Below, in pieces: positions 8,692-18,041 of a stretch of DNA of 64,000 nt. Every line of letters begins with the position of its first letter. Position 1 is the first letter of the stretch. The stretch is from Alphaproteobacteria bacterium. GTDB taxonomy: Bacteria > Pseudomonadota > Alphaproteobacteria > Rickettsiales > JABDBP01. Where the stretch lies: NCBI GenBank assembly GCA_013288565.1, contig JABDBP010000004.1, positions 1-64,000 on the forward strand, written 5' to 3'. A model generated the notes under the pieces. The model saw only the letters and a program-made list of their open reading frames with translations. It had not been told where the DNA came from and made no database searches. Both the position numbers and the translations under genes were made by a program.

Positions 8692-9910
8692 TTGTCGATT
8701 TTGCGGCGCGCCGCTCCGTCTTACCTTCGTCGATCTAGGAAAAACTCCGCTCGCCAATAGCTATCTCAAGCCTGGGGATTTACAGCACATAGAGCCGGTT
8801 TACCCCCTGCATGCGCGAGTTTGCGAGTTCTGTTTCCTAGTACAGGTGGAACCAGTTGTCCCGGCAGAAGAGATATTCGGGCATTACGCTTATTTCTCGT
8901 CATATTCCAAAAGCTGGCTTGAGCATGCTGCGGATTATTGCCGGATGGCTAGAGCAAAATTCGCGCTTGATACGAAAAGTTTCGTGATCGAAATAGCAAG
9001 CAACGATGGCTATCTGCTGAAAAATTTTATCACGGCAGGGATCCCATGTTTGGGCATTGAACCAGCAGCAAATGTGGCGGAAGTTGCAAGAAAAAATAAC
9101 GTACCGACGGAGGCGTTGTTCTTCGGCGAAAAAACTGCCGGAGCAATCGCAAAAAAATATAAAAAAGCCGATTTGATAATCGCCAATAACGTGCTGGCGC
9201 ACGTGCCGGACTTGAACGATTTCGTGCGCGGATTCAAAACGCTTTTAAAGCCAGGCGGCACAATCACCTGCGAAGTGCCGCACCTACTGAAACTCATTAT
9301 AGGAGTGCAGTTCGACACGATATATCATGAGCATTATAGCTATTTTTCTCTCCTCGCGCTTGAGAAGATTTTTGCGTTTCATGGCCTTGAAATTTATGAC
9401 GCTGATGAATTATCGACGCATGGGGGATCTTTACGGATTTATGCCGCGCATTCAGGCGAAGGCCAGAAAACTTCTGTGCAATTAAAAAAAATCCGGGCGG
9501 ATGAAAAAGCTGCGAATCTTGATAAACCGGAAGGATATTCCGGTTTCGGCGTTAAGGTAAAAACCATCTGTGCGGAGCTTTTTACATTCTTGGAAAAAAC
9601 GAAGGCGGAGGGAGAAACCGTTGCCGGATTCGGCGCGGCGGCGAAGGGAAATACGTTGCTGAACGTCAGCAAAATCAAAAATGATTCGATAAAATTCGTT
9701 TGCGACAATAATCCACACAAACAAAGATTATATATGCCCGGCAGCCATATTCCAATATTGCCGCCGCAAGAAATTTTCGCAAAAAAACCGGATTACGTTT
9801 TAATTCTTCCTTGGAATATCGCCGCCGAAATTGCCCAGGAATTGGCGGACATAAAATCCTGGGGCGGGAAATTCGTAACCGCAATTCCTAATTTAAGAAT
9901 CTGGCAATGA
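8675..9910 (+). CDS. SAM-dependent sugar C-methyltransferase (TylCIII/NovU-like; zinc-binding N-terminus)
   Basis: CRFCGAPL...VDLGKTPLANSYL...CEFCFLVQ N-terminal Cys motif, SAM fold, GFGAAAKGNTLLN C-terminal motif. Confidence 0.9.
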   Translation: MIVMPDCRFCGAPLRLTFVDLGKTPLANSYLKPGDLQHIEPVYPLHARVCEFCFLVQVEPVVPAEEIFGHYAYFSSYSKSWLEHAADYCRMARAKFALDTKSFVIEIASNDGYLLKNFITAGIPCLGIEPAANVAEVARKNNVPTEALFFGEKTAGAIAKKYKKADLIIANNVLAHVPDLNDFVRGFKTLLKPGGTITCEVPHLLKLIIGVQFDTIYHEHYSYFSLLALEKIFAFHGLEIYDADELSTHGGSLRIYAAHSGEGQKTSVQLKKIRADEKAANLDKPEGYSGFGVKVKTICAELFTFLEKTKAEGETVAGFGAAAKGNTLLNVSKIKNDSIKFVCDNNPHKQRLYMPGSHIPILPPQEIFAKKPDYVLILPWNIAAEIAQELADIKSWGGKFVTAIPNLRIWQ

Positions 9911-10437
9911 AATTTATTTCCACTCCCATCGCAGGCGTTTTTATCATAGAGCAGGAAAGGGTTTTCGATGTGCGCGGGTTCTTTGCCCGCACTTATGCCT
10001 TAGAGGAGTTCGCCCAGCAGGGGATCGATTTCCAACCAATCCAGGAAAGCGTTTCCTTCAACGAAAAAAAAGCGACGCTGCGCGGAATACACTTTCAGAA
10101 ATTCCCGGACGAAGAGCAAAAACTGGTGCGCGTGACCCAAGGAGAAATTTACGATGTTGTGCTCGATCTGCGGAAAAATTCCAAAACATATTTACAATCA
10201 TTCTCCGCCGAATTATCCGCCGAAAACGGTAAGGCGCTGTTCCTGCCGCGAGGAATTGCGCATGGCTTCTTGACATTTTCCGACAATGCTGAAGTTCTTT
10301 ACCTGATAGATACACCATACAAACCGAGATCGGCTTCCGGCGTGCGTTGGGATGATCTGGCCTTCAATATTAAATGGCCCTCTAGCCCAGAAATAATTTC
10401 GGAAAAGGACAAATCCTGGCCGGACTATGAGAAATAG
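9907..10437 (+). CDS. dTDP-4-dehydrorhamnose 3,5-epimerase-like protein
   Basis: FDVRGFFARTY, LRGIHFQ, GEIYDVVLDLRKNS, LFLPRGIAHGFLT. Confidence 0.92.
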   Translation: MKFISTPIAGVFIIEQERVFDVRGFFARTYALEEFAQQGIDFQPIQESVSFNEKKATLRGIHFQKFPDEEQKLVRVTQGEIYDVVLDLRKNSKTYLQSFSAELSAENGKALFLPRGIAHGFLTFSDNAEVLYLIDTPYKPRSASGVRWDDLAFNIKWPSSPEIISEKDKSWPDYEK

Positions 10438-11299
10438 CATTTTAGTTACCGGCGCGTCGGGGTTTATCGGTCGCCAGGCGCTGTTACCATTGCAAAAAAA
10501 AGGATTCGAGGTGCATACGGTTTCCAGGAGCTCCTGCAATCTACTTGATAGAAAACAAACCGAAGAATTAATAAAAAAAATAAAACCGTCGCATCTTTTA
10601 CATTCGGCCTGGGTTACCGAGCACGGCAAATTTTGGCAGGCGCCAGAGAATAATAATTGGCTAGACGCCAGCAAAAATTTGTTCCGGGCATTTGTGGAAA
10701 ATGGCGGCAGGCGGATTGTCGTAATCGGTAGTTGCGCGGAATATGACTGGCGGCGGAAAGACGGAAATCCCTGGCGGGAATCTGACCTGTGCATTCCGCA
10801 TACGCCATATGGAAAAGCGAAACTTGATCTGCTTGAATGGCTTGAGAAATCACAAATGAATTACGCCTGGGCCAGGCTATTCATGCTGTTCGGCCCACAT
10901 GAAAATCCGGCGCGGATAATTCCATATTTAATTGTCAGCGCGCTGAAAAACACAACCGCGGAATGCAGCTCGGGAATGCAGGTGCGGGATTTTCTTGATA
11001 CTGAAACCTGTGGGAGAATTCTGGCAGAAATCTCGGGCTCGGTATTGACCGGGCCGGTAAACGTGGCTTCAGGCAAGGGTTATAGCCTTAAGGACATCGC
11101 CGCGAAGATTTCTGCCATTCTAAAAAAACCGGGAAACTACAAGTTCGGAGCCATTCCCGATCGCCCAGATGATCCGCCCCATATGGTCGCAGATATAAAA
11201 AAACTCGCGGAAATCGTCGACGTAAAAAATTATGGTATTTCCGCCGCGCTGGAGAAGAATATTGGTTGGTGGAAGAAAAACCACTCCAATAAGGTCTAA
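10427..11299 (+). CDS. NAD-dependent epimerase/dehydratase (sugar 4-ketoreductase-like)
   Basis: ILVTGASGFIGRQAL; SDR YGKAK motif; overlaps preceding gene. Confidence 0.88.
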   Translation: MRNSILVTGASGFIGRQALLPLQKKGFEVHTVSRSSCNLLDRKQTEELIKKIKPSHLLHSAWVTEHGKFWQAPENNNWLDASKNLFRAFVENGGRRIVVIGSCAEYDWRRKDGNPWRESDLCIPHTPYGKAKLDLLEWLEKSQMNYAWARLFMLFGPHENPARIIPYLIVSALKNTTAECSSGMQVRDFLDTETCGRILAEISGSVLTGPVNVASGKGYSLKDIAAKISAILKKPGNYKFGAIPDRPDDPPHMVADIKKLAEIVDVKNYGISAALEKNIGWWKKNHSNKV

Positions 11300-11369
11300 C
11301 GAAAGAAATCTGATATTTATCAGATAGTTAATATAGGTTCGACAACCTCTTTTTCCATTATGTCGCATT

Positions 11370-11393
11370 CGTTTTCTTAACGTTTTCTTAACC
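11370..11393. promoter_or_regulatory. CtrA-like site TTAACGTTTTCTTAAC within a tandem 11-bp repeat CGTTTTCTTAA
   Basis: TTAA(11377-11380)-N7-TTAA(11388-11391)C; tandem copies at 11370-11380 and 11381-11391 upstream of pilB. Confidence 0.5.
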
Positions 11394-11469
11394 TTTTTCG
11401 GGTATAGTGAGCGTTCGGGGCGTAAAAATTTGGATTTTTATCTTAAAAAATATATAATTCAAAAATAAC

Positions 11470-13272
11470 ATGCAGGAAAACAAAGCAGTGGCGGAAATCG
11501 AGGAAAAGCCTAATCAGGACAAGGCGTTGGTGGTAGCGGTCGCCGAGGCGGGAGGCGATAAGCCACCTAAAGGTAGAACCACGGCATACCTCGGTGAAAT
11601 CATGGTCGAGCGCGGGCTTATCTCACCCGATCAGTTGGAAATCGCCATGAAGGTGCAGCGCGAACACCAGGCAAGCAACAAGCGCGTCATGCTCGGCGCA
11701 ATATTGGTGGAGCTTGGGTTCATTACCGAAAGCGCGCTCGGCGAGATTCTTTCCGAATCAACCGGGGTTGAGAAATTTGATGCGAAAGCCGCGGTGCTCG
11801 ACCCGAATCTCATCAAGCAGATTCCCAAAAACATCGCCAGCCGTCACAAGTTGATACCGATTTCGCTTATCGGTGAATCGGTGCATATAGCCATGGCCGA
11901 CGTTTACAACGTACTGGCAATCGACCAGGTGCACCGGTATTTCCCGAAGAATTTCAAGATCGTCCCGGTCTATTGCCCGGAAACCGAGATATTGGAACTG
12001 ATCGACCATTATTACGATTATGAAATGTCAATCGCGGGAATTCTGCGCGAGATCGAAACCGGCTTGACCGAAAAGAAAAATCTAAGCGGCGAGACGGAAG
12101 GTTACATAAACCCTACCGTGCGGCTGGTGGATGCGCTTTTAGTCGATGCCATCAAGCTCGGCGCATCGGATATCCATTTTGAGCCGGAGGGCGCTTTCTT
12201 AAGGCTAAGATACCGCATCGACGGGCAGATGCAGCAGATCAAGAGCTTCCATAGCGATTATTGGCCGGCCATCGTGGTCAGGATAAAAATCCTATCGGGC
12301 ATGAACATAGCCGAGACCAGAAATCCCCAGGATGGCCGGATAACTTACAACGTGCTTGGCCGCGAGGTCGATTTCCGCGTCGCGGCGCAGCCAACCATTT
12401 ATGGCGAAAACATCGTGATGCGGATACTGGACAAGAAAAAATCGCTGGTAACGCTCGATAAGTTGGGCTTCTCCGAGCATAATGAAAAGCTACTCAAAAA
12501 ATTACTGAAGCGTCCGGAAGGAATAATCATCATGACTGGCCCGACCGGATCAGGCAAAACCACTACGCTCTATTCGGTGCTGGGCTACATAAACTCCATC
12601 GACGTCAACATAATGACACTGGAAGACCCCGTGGAATATCAAATTCCTTTAATACGCCAGTCCATGGTGCGCGAAAATACCGGCATGAATTTCAACTCCG
12701 GCATCCGCTCGATGATGCGGCAGGATCCGGATATCATCTTTGTCGGGGAAGTGCGGGATGAAGATACTGCGAATATGGCACTGCGTGCCGCAATGACAGG
12801 CCACCAGGTTTTCACCACTCTGCACACCAACGATGCGATAGGCGCCATCCCGCGCCTGATTGACATCGGCATTCAACCGAGGCTGCTCGCCGGGTCACTC
12901 GTCTGCACCATGGCGCAGCGACTGGCGCGAAAACTCTGTGAGCATTGCAAGAAAGCAAAAACTGCCTCTCCCGAAGAATGCAAAATTCTAGGTGTTGATG
13001 TAAAAAATCCGCCGAAGATTTTAACCCATGTAGGCTGCGAGCATTGTTCGCACACCGGCTATAAGGGCCGGATAGCAATAATGGAAATCCTCCCCATCGA
13101 CCGCACCATGGATGAATTCATTGCACAGAATTCAACCCGCAAGGTGATGATGGACTACGCACTTTCCCAAGGTTTCGTTTCGATGGTGGAAGACGGCATT
13201 GCCAAGATTCTAGCCGGCATCACCGACTTGGACGAATTGATAAACACGATAGACATGACGGAGAGATTGTAG
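11470..13272 (+). CDS. GspE/PilB-family type II secretion / type IV pilus ATPase
   Basis: Walker A MTGPTGSGKTTTLYS, DPVEYQIPLIRQ, GEVRDEDTA, CEHCKKA...CEHC zinc motif. Confidence 0.95.
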   Translation: MQENKAVAEIEEKPNQDKALVVAVAEAGGDKPPKGRTTAYLGEIMVERGLISPDQLEIAMKVQREHQASNKRVMLGAILVELGFITESALGEILSESTGVEKFDAKAAVLDPNLIKQIPKNIASRHKLIPISLIGESVHIAMADVYNVLAIDQVHRYFPKNFKIVPVYCPETEILELIDHYYDYEMSIAGILREIETGLTEKKNLSGETEGYINPTVRLVDALLVDAIKLGASDIHFEPEGAFLRLRYRIDGQMQQIKSFHSDYWPAIVVRIKILSGMNIAETRNPQDGRITYNVLGREVDFRVAAQPTIYGENIVMRILDKKKSLVTLDKLGFSEHNEKLLKKLLKRPEGIIIMTGPTGSGKTTTLYSVLGYINSIDVNIMTLEDPVEYQIPLIRQSMVRENTGMNFNSGIRSMMRQDPDIIFVGEVRDEDTANMALRAAMTGHQVFTTLHTNDAIGAIPRLIDIGIQPRLLAGSLVCTMAQRLARKLCEHCKKAKTASPEECKILGVDVKNPPKILTHVGCEHCSHTGYKGRIAIMEILPIDRTMDEFIAQNSTRKVMMDYALSQGFVSMVEDGIAKILAGITDLDELINTIDMTERL

Positions 13273-13274
13273 TC

Positions 13275-13305
13275 AGTTGCAAGCGTCTCTACCTTACTTG
13301 CAACT
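13275..13305. repeat. Inverted repeat AGTTGCAAG...CTTGCAACT in the pilB-pilC intergenic region
   Basis: 9-bp perfect arms, 13 nt spacer. Confidence 0.6.
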
Positions 13306-13338
13306 CTTACAACTCGTAACTCGCAACCCAAAACTCAT

Positions 13339-14544
13339 ATGCAGAGCTACAACTACACCGCGATAAATCAGAACGCCAGGACCATCCGGGGCAATATCAC
13401 CGCGGCCAATGATATGGACCTGGAAACCAGGCTGAAAGACATCGGACTCGATCTCGTCAATTACCGTGAGATCGAGGAGAAGAAAGCAGCGATGAGAGGC
13501 TCCGGTATCAAGACCAAAGACGTAATAATGCTCTGCGTCCATATGGAGCAGCTTGACAAGGCAGGGGTGCCGATCCTGGAATCGCTAGCCGACATGCGTG
13601 ATACTTCCGATTCGCCGAAGGTGAAAGAATTAGTCGGGCAAATATATCAGTCGGTAAAAGGCGGCAAGATGCTTTCCGCCGCTATGGCCGAGCATCCACG
13701 CATATTTAGCGAGGTGTTCACCGGTCTAGTCGCTGCGGGTGAGCGCACCGGACATCTCTCGGAATCCTTCGCCCATATCGGCCAACACCTGAAATGGAAC
13801 GATGACATGCGGCGCAAGATAAAAAAGGCGATACGTTATCCGATAGTTCTTATGCTCATGATGATCTGCGTACTTACCATAATGATGCTCTTCGTGGTAC
13901 CGCAACTTTCAAGCTTTCTGCTTGCCCAGGGGTTTGACCTACCGTTTCATACCCGGGCGCTGATCTGGCTTTCCAATGCCTTCGTAAATTATTGGTACTT
14001 GATTCTCGGCCTGCCGGTAGTGGCTACGATCACCATCATCATACTTTATCGATCGTTCGAGGATATCGCCTATCGGGTAGATGCCATAATGCTCCACATG
14101 CCTTTTATCGGCAAAAATATGCGGAAGATAGATCTGGCACGTTTCACCCAATTCTTTGCAGTCACCTTCAAAAGCGGAATTGATGTGCTGGATTGCTTGC
14201 GGACAGCACAGAATGTCGTTTCCAACCGGGTACTAAAGGAAGCGGTGCTGGCGGTGCGGCGAAGCGTCTCAGAGGGCCATTCGCTGACCGCCTCCTTAAA
14301 ACTTTCCAACCAATTCCCAAGCTTGGTGATCCGGATGTTCAAGGTCGGTGAGGAGTCTGGTGAGATGGATGTCGCGCTTCAAAACATCAACTTCTTCTAT
14401 GAGCGCGAAGTCAATGATTCAGTCGAAGCCACGGTGGAATTGATACAGCCGGCACTTACCATCATGATGGGCGCACTCTTGTTCTGGATAACCGCCGCCG
14501 TCTTCGGCCCGCTCTATAGCAGTTTCAGCAAAATGAAGTTTTAG
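13339..14544 (+). CDS. PilC/GspF-family inner membrane protein
   Basis: GIKTKDVIMLCVHMEQLDKAGVPILESL, GERTGHLSESF, KVGEESGEMD, three TM helices; follows the PilB-like gene. Confidence 0.93.
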   Translation: MQSYNYTAINQNARTIRGNITAANDMDLETRLKDIGLDLVNYREIEEKKAAMRGSGIKTKDVIMLCVHMEQLDKAGVPILESLADMRDTSDSPKVKELVGQIYQSVKGGKMLSAAMAEHPRIFSEVFTGLVAAGERTGHLSESFAHIGQHLKWNDDMRRKIKKAIRYPIVLMLMMICVLTIMMLFVVPQLSSFLLAQGFDLPFHTRALIWLSNAFVNYWYLILGLPVVATITIIILYRSFEDIAYRVDAIMLHMPFIGKNMRKIDLARFTQFFAVTFKSGIDVLDCLRTAQNVVSNRVLKEAVLAVRRSVSEGHSLTASLKLSNQFPSLVIRMFKVGEESGEMDVALQNINFFYEREVNDSVEATVELIQPALTIMMGALLFWITAAVFGPLYSSFSKMKF

Positions 14545-14751
14545 GACGCGTAATAACACCCCAGCCTTTCCCATTCTAAGGTTATGTCCAATCATAATGG
14601 TCGGGAAAAGGCCATTTTGCGAAATAAGTGTGGTGGCCGGAATGCTCAAGAATGGGGTAATTTACACGCATAGAATTCAAACTCCCCTTGATAATTTACC
14701 GCGCTCATGTAAATTGTCTCGAATTCATATATTTTTCAGGGCTTTTATACC

Positions 14752-16176
14752 ATGCGCAAACTGATTTTCTCCCTTGTAATCATTATCCTAGCTTCGTCCG
14801 TTGTCTTTGCCGCTGAGAAAAACTCGGATACGATGAAGCTGCTTGCCCTTTTCGGCGATGTATTCGAAAAGGTCCGAGAGGATTACGTTGAGGAAGTATC
14901 TGACCAGAAACTCGTCGAGGCGGCGATAAACGGTATGCTGACCTCACTCGATCCGCATTCGAGCTACCTGAACGAAAAAGCCTTCAATGACATGCAAATC
15001 CAAACCAAGGGTGAATTCGGCGGTCTTGGAATTGAGGTTACGATGGATAATGGGCTGGTGAAGGTGGTATCGCCGATCGACGATACCCCTGCCGCGAAAG
15101 CCGGAATCATGCCTGGCGATTACATTAGCGAGATCGACAGCAAGCCGGTTATGGGCATGACGTTGAATGACGCAGTGGATAAACTGCGCGGCAAGGCTGG
15201 CAGCAAGGTTACCGTCACCATCCTACGCCAGAGCGAGAAAGAGCCGAAGGAAATCACCATGGTGCGCGACGTGATAAAAATAAAATCGGTACGGGCGGAA
15301 AAGGAAAACGATGTCGCATATCTCCGTATCACCTCGTTTTCGGAAGCGACCGACAAAAGCCTGAAAACCGAATTTGAGAAGATAAAAAAGGATGTCGGCC
15401 CTTCCTTAAAAGGCGTGGTGCTGGATTTGCGGAATAATCCCGGCGGATTGCTCGACCAAGCTATCGGCGTAGCAAATGATTTCCTGGATAAAGGCGAGAT
15501 CGTCTCCACCCGCGGACGCATTGCCGACAGCGCGAAAAGGTTCGATGCCAAGCCGGATGGGGATATGGCGCGCGGGCTTCCGCTGGTGGTTTTGATAAAC
15601 GGCGGCTCGGCCTCAGCCTCGGAAATCGTAGCCGGCGCATTGCAGGATCACAAACGTGCTGTCATTATGGGCACGAAATCCTTCGGCAAAGGATCTGTAC
15701 AGACGGTCATTCCGTTGCCAGGCAACGGCGCAATGCGGCTTACTACATCGCGTTATTACACTCCATCGGGCCGCTCAATCCAGGCCAAGGGCATTGAGCC
15801 GGATATAACCGTCGAGCCAGCAAAGATCGAGGCGATAAAACAGAAAAGCAGCACTGAAGCCGACCTGATCCGTCACCTATACAACGACCAGGAAAAGAAA
15901 AAAGACGGTAAGAAGGAAAATGCCGATAAACCGGAGAAAAAGGATGATCAATCCAGCATGCCTGACGATTCCGGCGAGGACCAGGATGGCGTCATCCCGG
16001 CGAACGATAACAAATCCTCCGCCAATAAGAAATCGCCGCAGGGAAAATCCAAATACGGCGACATCGACAAGGATTTATACGAGAAGGATTACCAGCTTGC
16101 GCGGGCGATCGACCTGATACGCGCCGTCAGCGTTTTCAACGGCGGGACTGATAAAACCAAGGTTCCTGCAAAATAG
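14752..16176 (+). CDS. ctpA: S41 family C-terminal processing peptidase
   Basis: LTSLDPHSSYL, PDZ domain, NGGSASASEIVAGALQDHKRA. Confidence 0.95.
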   Translation: MRKLIFSLVIIILASSVVFAAEKNSDTMKLLALFGDVFEKVREDYVEEVSDQKLVEAAINGMLTSLDPHSSYLNEKAFNDMQIQTKGEFGGLGIEVTMDNGLVKVVSPIDDTPAAKAGIMPGDYISEIDSKPVMGMTLNDAVDKLRGKAGSKVTVTILRQSEKEPKEITMVRDVIKIKSVRAEKENDVAYLRITSFSEATDKSLKTEFEKIKKDVGPSLKGVVLDLRNNPGGLLDQAIGVANDFLDKGEIVSTRGRIADSAKRFDAKPDGDMARGLPLVVLINGGSASASEIVAGALQDHKRAVIMGTKSFGKGSVQTVIPLPGNGAMRLTTSRYYTPSGRSIQAKGIEPDITVEPAKIEAIKQKSSTEADLIRHLYNDQEKKKDGKKENADKPEKKDDQSSMPDDSGEDQDGVIPANDNKSSANKKSPQGKSKYGDIDKDLYEKDYQLARAIDLIRAVSVFNGGTDKTKVPAK

Positions 16177-16201
16177 CGGGCGGGCGGATGCATAGCGGAG
16201 C

Positions 16202-16474
16202 TAGGCACTGTTAGCAAGGTTATTAAGTGATTGCGAAAGAAGGATTTTTTATGAAGAAAAGCGGGAATTCCGAACAGCGATGCGGAACCATCGGTGGAGG
16301 AATTTTTGCTTTTCCTCATAAAAAAGCATCTTTCCCTCCGGGTTGTGCAAAAATGGACATCCGCGGCGTCGGAAGGCTCGCACGGAGCGTAAACTACGTC
16401 CTTCGCCTTCCTCCTAGCGGACTGCCCATTTTTGCTACAACGCAACATCTTAATAACCTTGCTAACAGTGCCTA
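16202..16474. mobile_element. MITE-like palindromic element 1 (269 bp between flanking TA dinucleotides; perfect terminal inverted repeats, two internal hairpin arms)
   Basis: CTAGGCACTGTTAGCAAGGTTATTAAG (16201-16227) versus CTTAATAACCTTGCTAACAGTGCCTAG (16449-16475); internal arms 16235-16262/16308-16334 and 16342-16364/16417-16441. Confidence 0.85.
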
Positions 16475-17532
16475 GATTTCTCTCCATTGTTGTCTGGCTT
16501 GGCATAGCGCTTCTGCTGGCTACGCTTTGTGGCTCGTCCTGGATGATGTATTCCTATTATAAAGGCCAGGCGGCGAGTGCAGTTGCCCAGAACAAGCGGG
16601 TAATGGTTGATTTATCTCTGGAGGAAGGCCCCCCAACAGCGGAAAGTAACAAGGATAAAAATAAATCAGCGGAAGCAGGTGGGGCAGGAGGAAATCCAGG
16701 TGTTACTGTAGCCGGTGCAACCGGGGCCGGTGGCGCGGAAGGTCAATCACAACCGGGAAAATCCCCTCCAGCACCGGAAGCTGCAGCACCAGCATCCGAC
16801 AGGCAAGGCGGCGCTCCTGGCACGACTGTCCAGGCTCCAAAAGCAAAAATCGCTGTCATCATAACCGGGATGGGCCTAAGCAAATCATCAACTGTGGAGG
16901 CGATGAAACTGCCAGCCGCCATATCTTTCAGCTTCTCACCATATTCCGCCTCTTTGAACGAATGGTTTCAGGCGGCAAAAGGCTCCAACAACGAAATATT
17001 GCTAGATCTGCCATTGGAACCGGCAGATTATCCTGTCACCGATCCCGGCCCGTACGCGCTGCTCACCTCGCTTTCCAAGGAGAAAAATTCCCAACGGCTG
17101 AAAGTCCTGCTTGCGCTAGCCGGAGAGCAAAGCTTGACCGGACTGGTGGCAAGCCGCGACGAAAAATTCAGCTCGTCGCCGGAAGCATTGGCCGGAATCC
17201 TCGCCGAGCTTAAAACCTATAATTTGCGGCTCTATTTCCAGAGCGCCAATTCCTCTAGCCCCGTTTTCGCGCTTGCCAATTCGTTCGACGTGGTGGTTTT
17301 TGTTAGCGATGCAGTGATCGATGAAAAAATAACCGAAGCGGCGATAAACGAAAAACTCGCAAGCTTAGAAAAAGCGGCGCTGGAAAAAGGTTGGGCGGTG
17401 GGAACGGCAAAGCCGTATCCCCTCAGCGTGAAACTCCTCTCTGCGTGGATTGCAACGTTGGATGCCAAGGGGATAAAGCTAGTTCCAGCATCGGAAATCC
17501 AGTCGACAAAAAGGCATAAGGAAAACCCATGA
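16432..17532 (+). CDS. Divergent polysaccharide deacetylase family protein (DPD-like), N-terminally anchored
   Basis: N-terminal TM, Gly/Ala/Pro-rich linker, KIAVIITGMGLSKSSTVEAMKLPAAISFSFSPYS; between ctpA and rppH; start codon uncertain (TTG/GTG only, within element 1). Confidence 0.85.
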   Translation: MLQRNILITLLTVPRFLSIVVWLGIALLLATLCGSSWMMYSYYKGQAASAVAQNKRVMVDLSLEEGPPTAESNKDKNKSAEAGGAGGNPGVTVAGATGAGGAEGQSQPGKSPPAPEAAAPASDRQGGAPGTTVQAPKAKIAVIITGMGLSKSSTVEAMKLPAAISFSFSPYSASLNEWFQAAKGSNNEILLDLPLEPADYPVTDPGPYALLTSLSKEKNSQRLKVLLALAGEQSLTGLVASRDEKFSSSPEALAGILAELKTYNLRLYFQSANSSSPVFALANSFDVVVFVSDAVIDEKITEAAINEKLASLEKAALEKGWAVGTAKPYPLSVKLLSAWIATLDAKGIKLVPASEIQSTKRHKENP

Positions 17533-18041
17533 GTATCGAACCAGCTAGCGGCGCTGTCTCCGGCAGGTACGCGCATTTGCCATACCGCCCGGGCATTGGT
17601 ATCATGCTGAGCAACGAAAAACGCCAGATTTTCGTTGCTCGCCGCATCGACACCAAAGCCGAGGCCTGGCAAATGCCGCAAGGTGGTATCGACGAGGGTG
17701 AAAATCCCGCGGAAGCGGCGATGCGCGAATTGACCGAAGAAACCGGCACCGGCAAGGCCGAAATAATCCGCGAAAGCTCCGATTGGTTCTACTACGATCT
17801 CCCCGATTACCTAGCAGGGCGGCTGTGGCGTGGCAAATATCGCGGACAGAAACAGAAATGGTTCCTGATGCGGTTCCTGGGCCACGATTCCGATGTTGAT
17901 TTAGACACCGCGCATCCAGAATTCGATAAATGGAAATGGATAGATCCCGATAAACTGGTCGACCTCATCGTGCCGTTCAAGCGTGATCTTTACCGCTCAG
18001 TCCTCGCTGAATTTAAAGATTATTTTCTAGCCAGTGGCTAA
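17529..18041 (+). CDS. rppH: RNA pyrophosphohydrolase (Nudix)
   Basis: YRPGIGIMLSNE...WQMPQGGIDEGENPAEAAMRELTEETG; MRFLGHDSDVDL. Confidence 0.95.
   Translation: MSIEPASGAVSGRYAHLPYRPGIGIMLSNEKRQIFVARRIDTKAEAWQMPQGGIDEGENPAEAAMRELTEETGTGKAEIIRESSDWFYYDLPDYLAGRLWRGKYRGQKQKWFLMRFLGHDSDVDLDTAHPEFDKWKWIDPDKLVDLIVPFKRDLYRSVLAEFKDYFLASG

Noticed and set aside
14565-14655. Inverted repeats CCCATTCT/AGAATGGG downstream of pilC
   Set aside because: Long loop and weak stems; could be a decayed element or small RNA but support is too thin
16227-16475. 82 aa ORF within palindromic element 1
   Set aside because: Spans the inverted-repeat structure and ends in the terminal repeat; best explained as chance ORF, although coding capacity cannot be excluded
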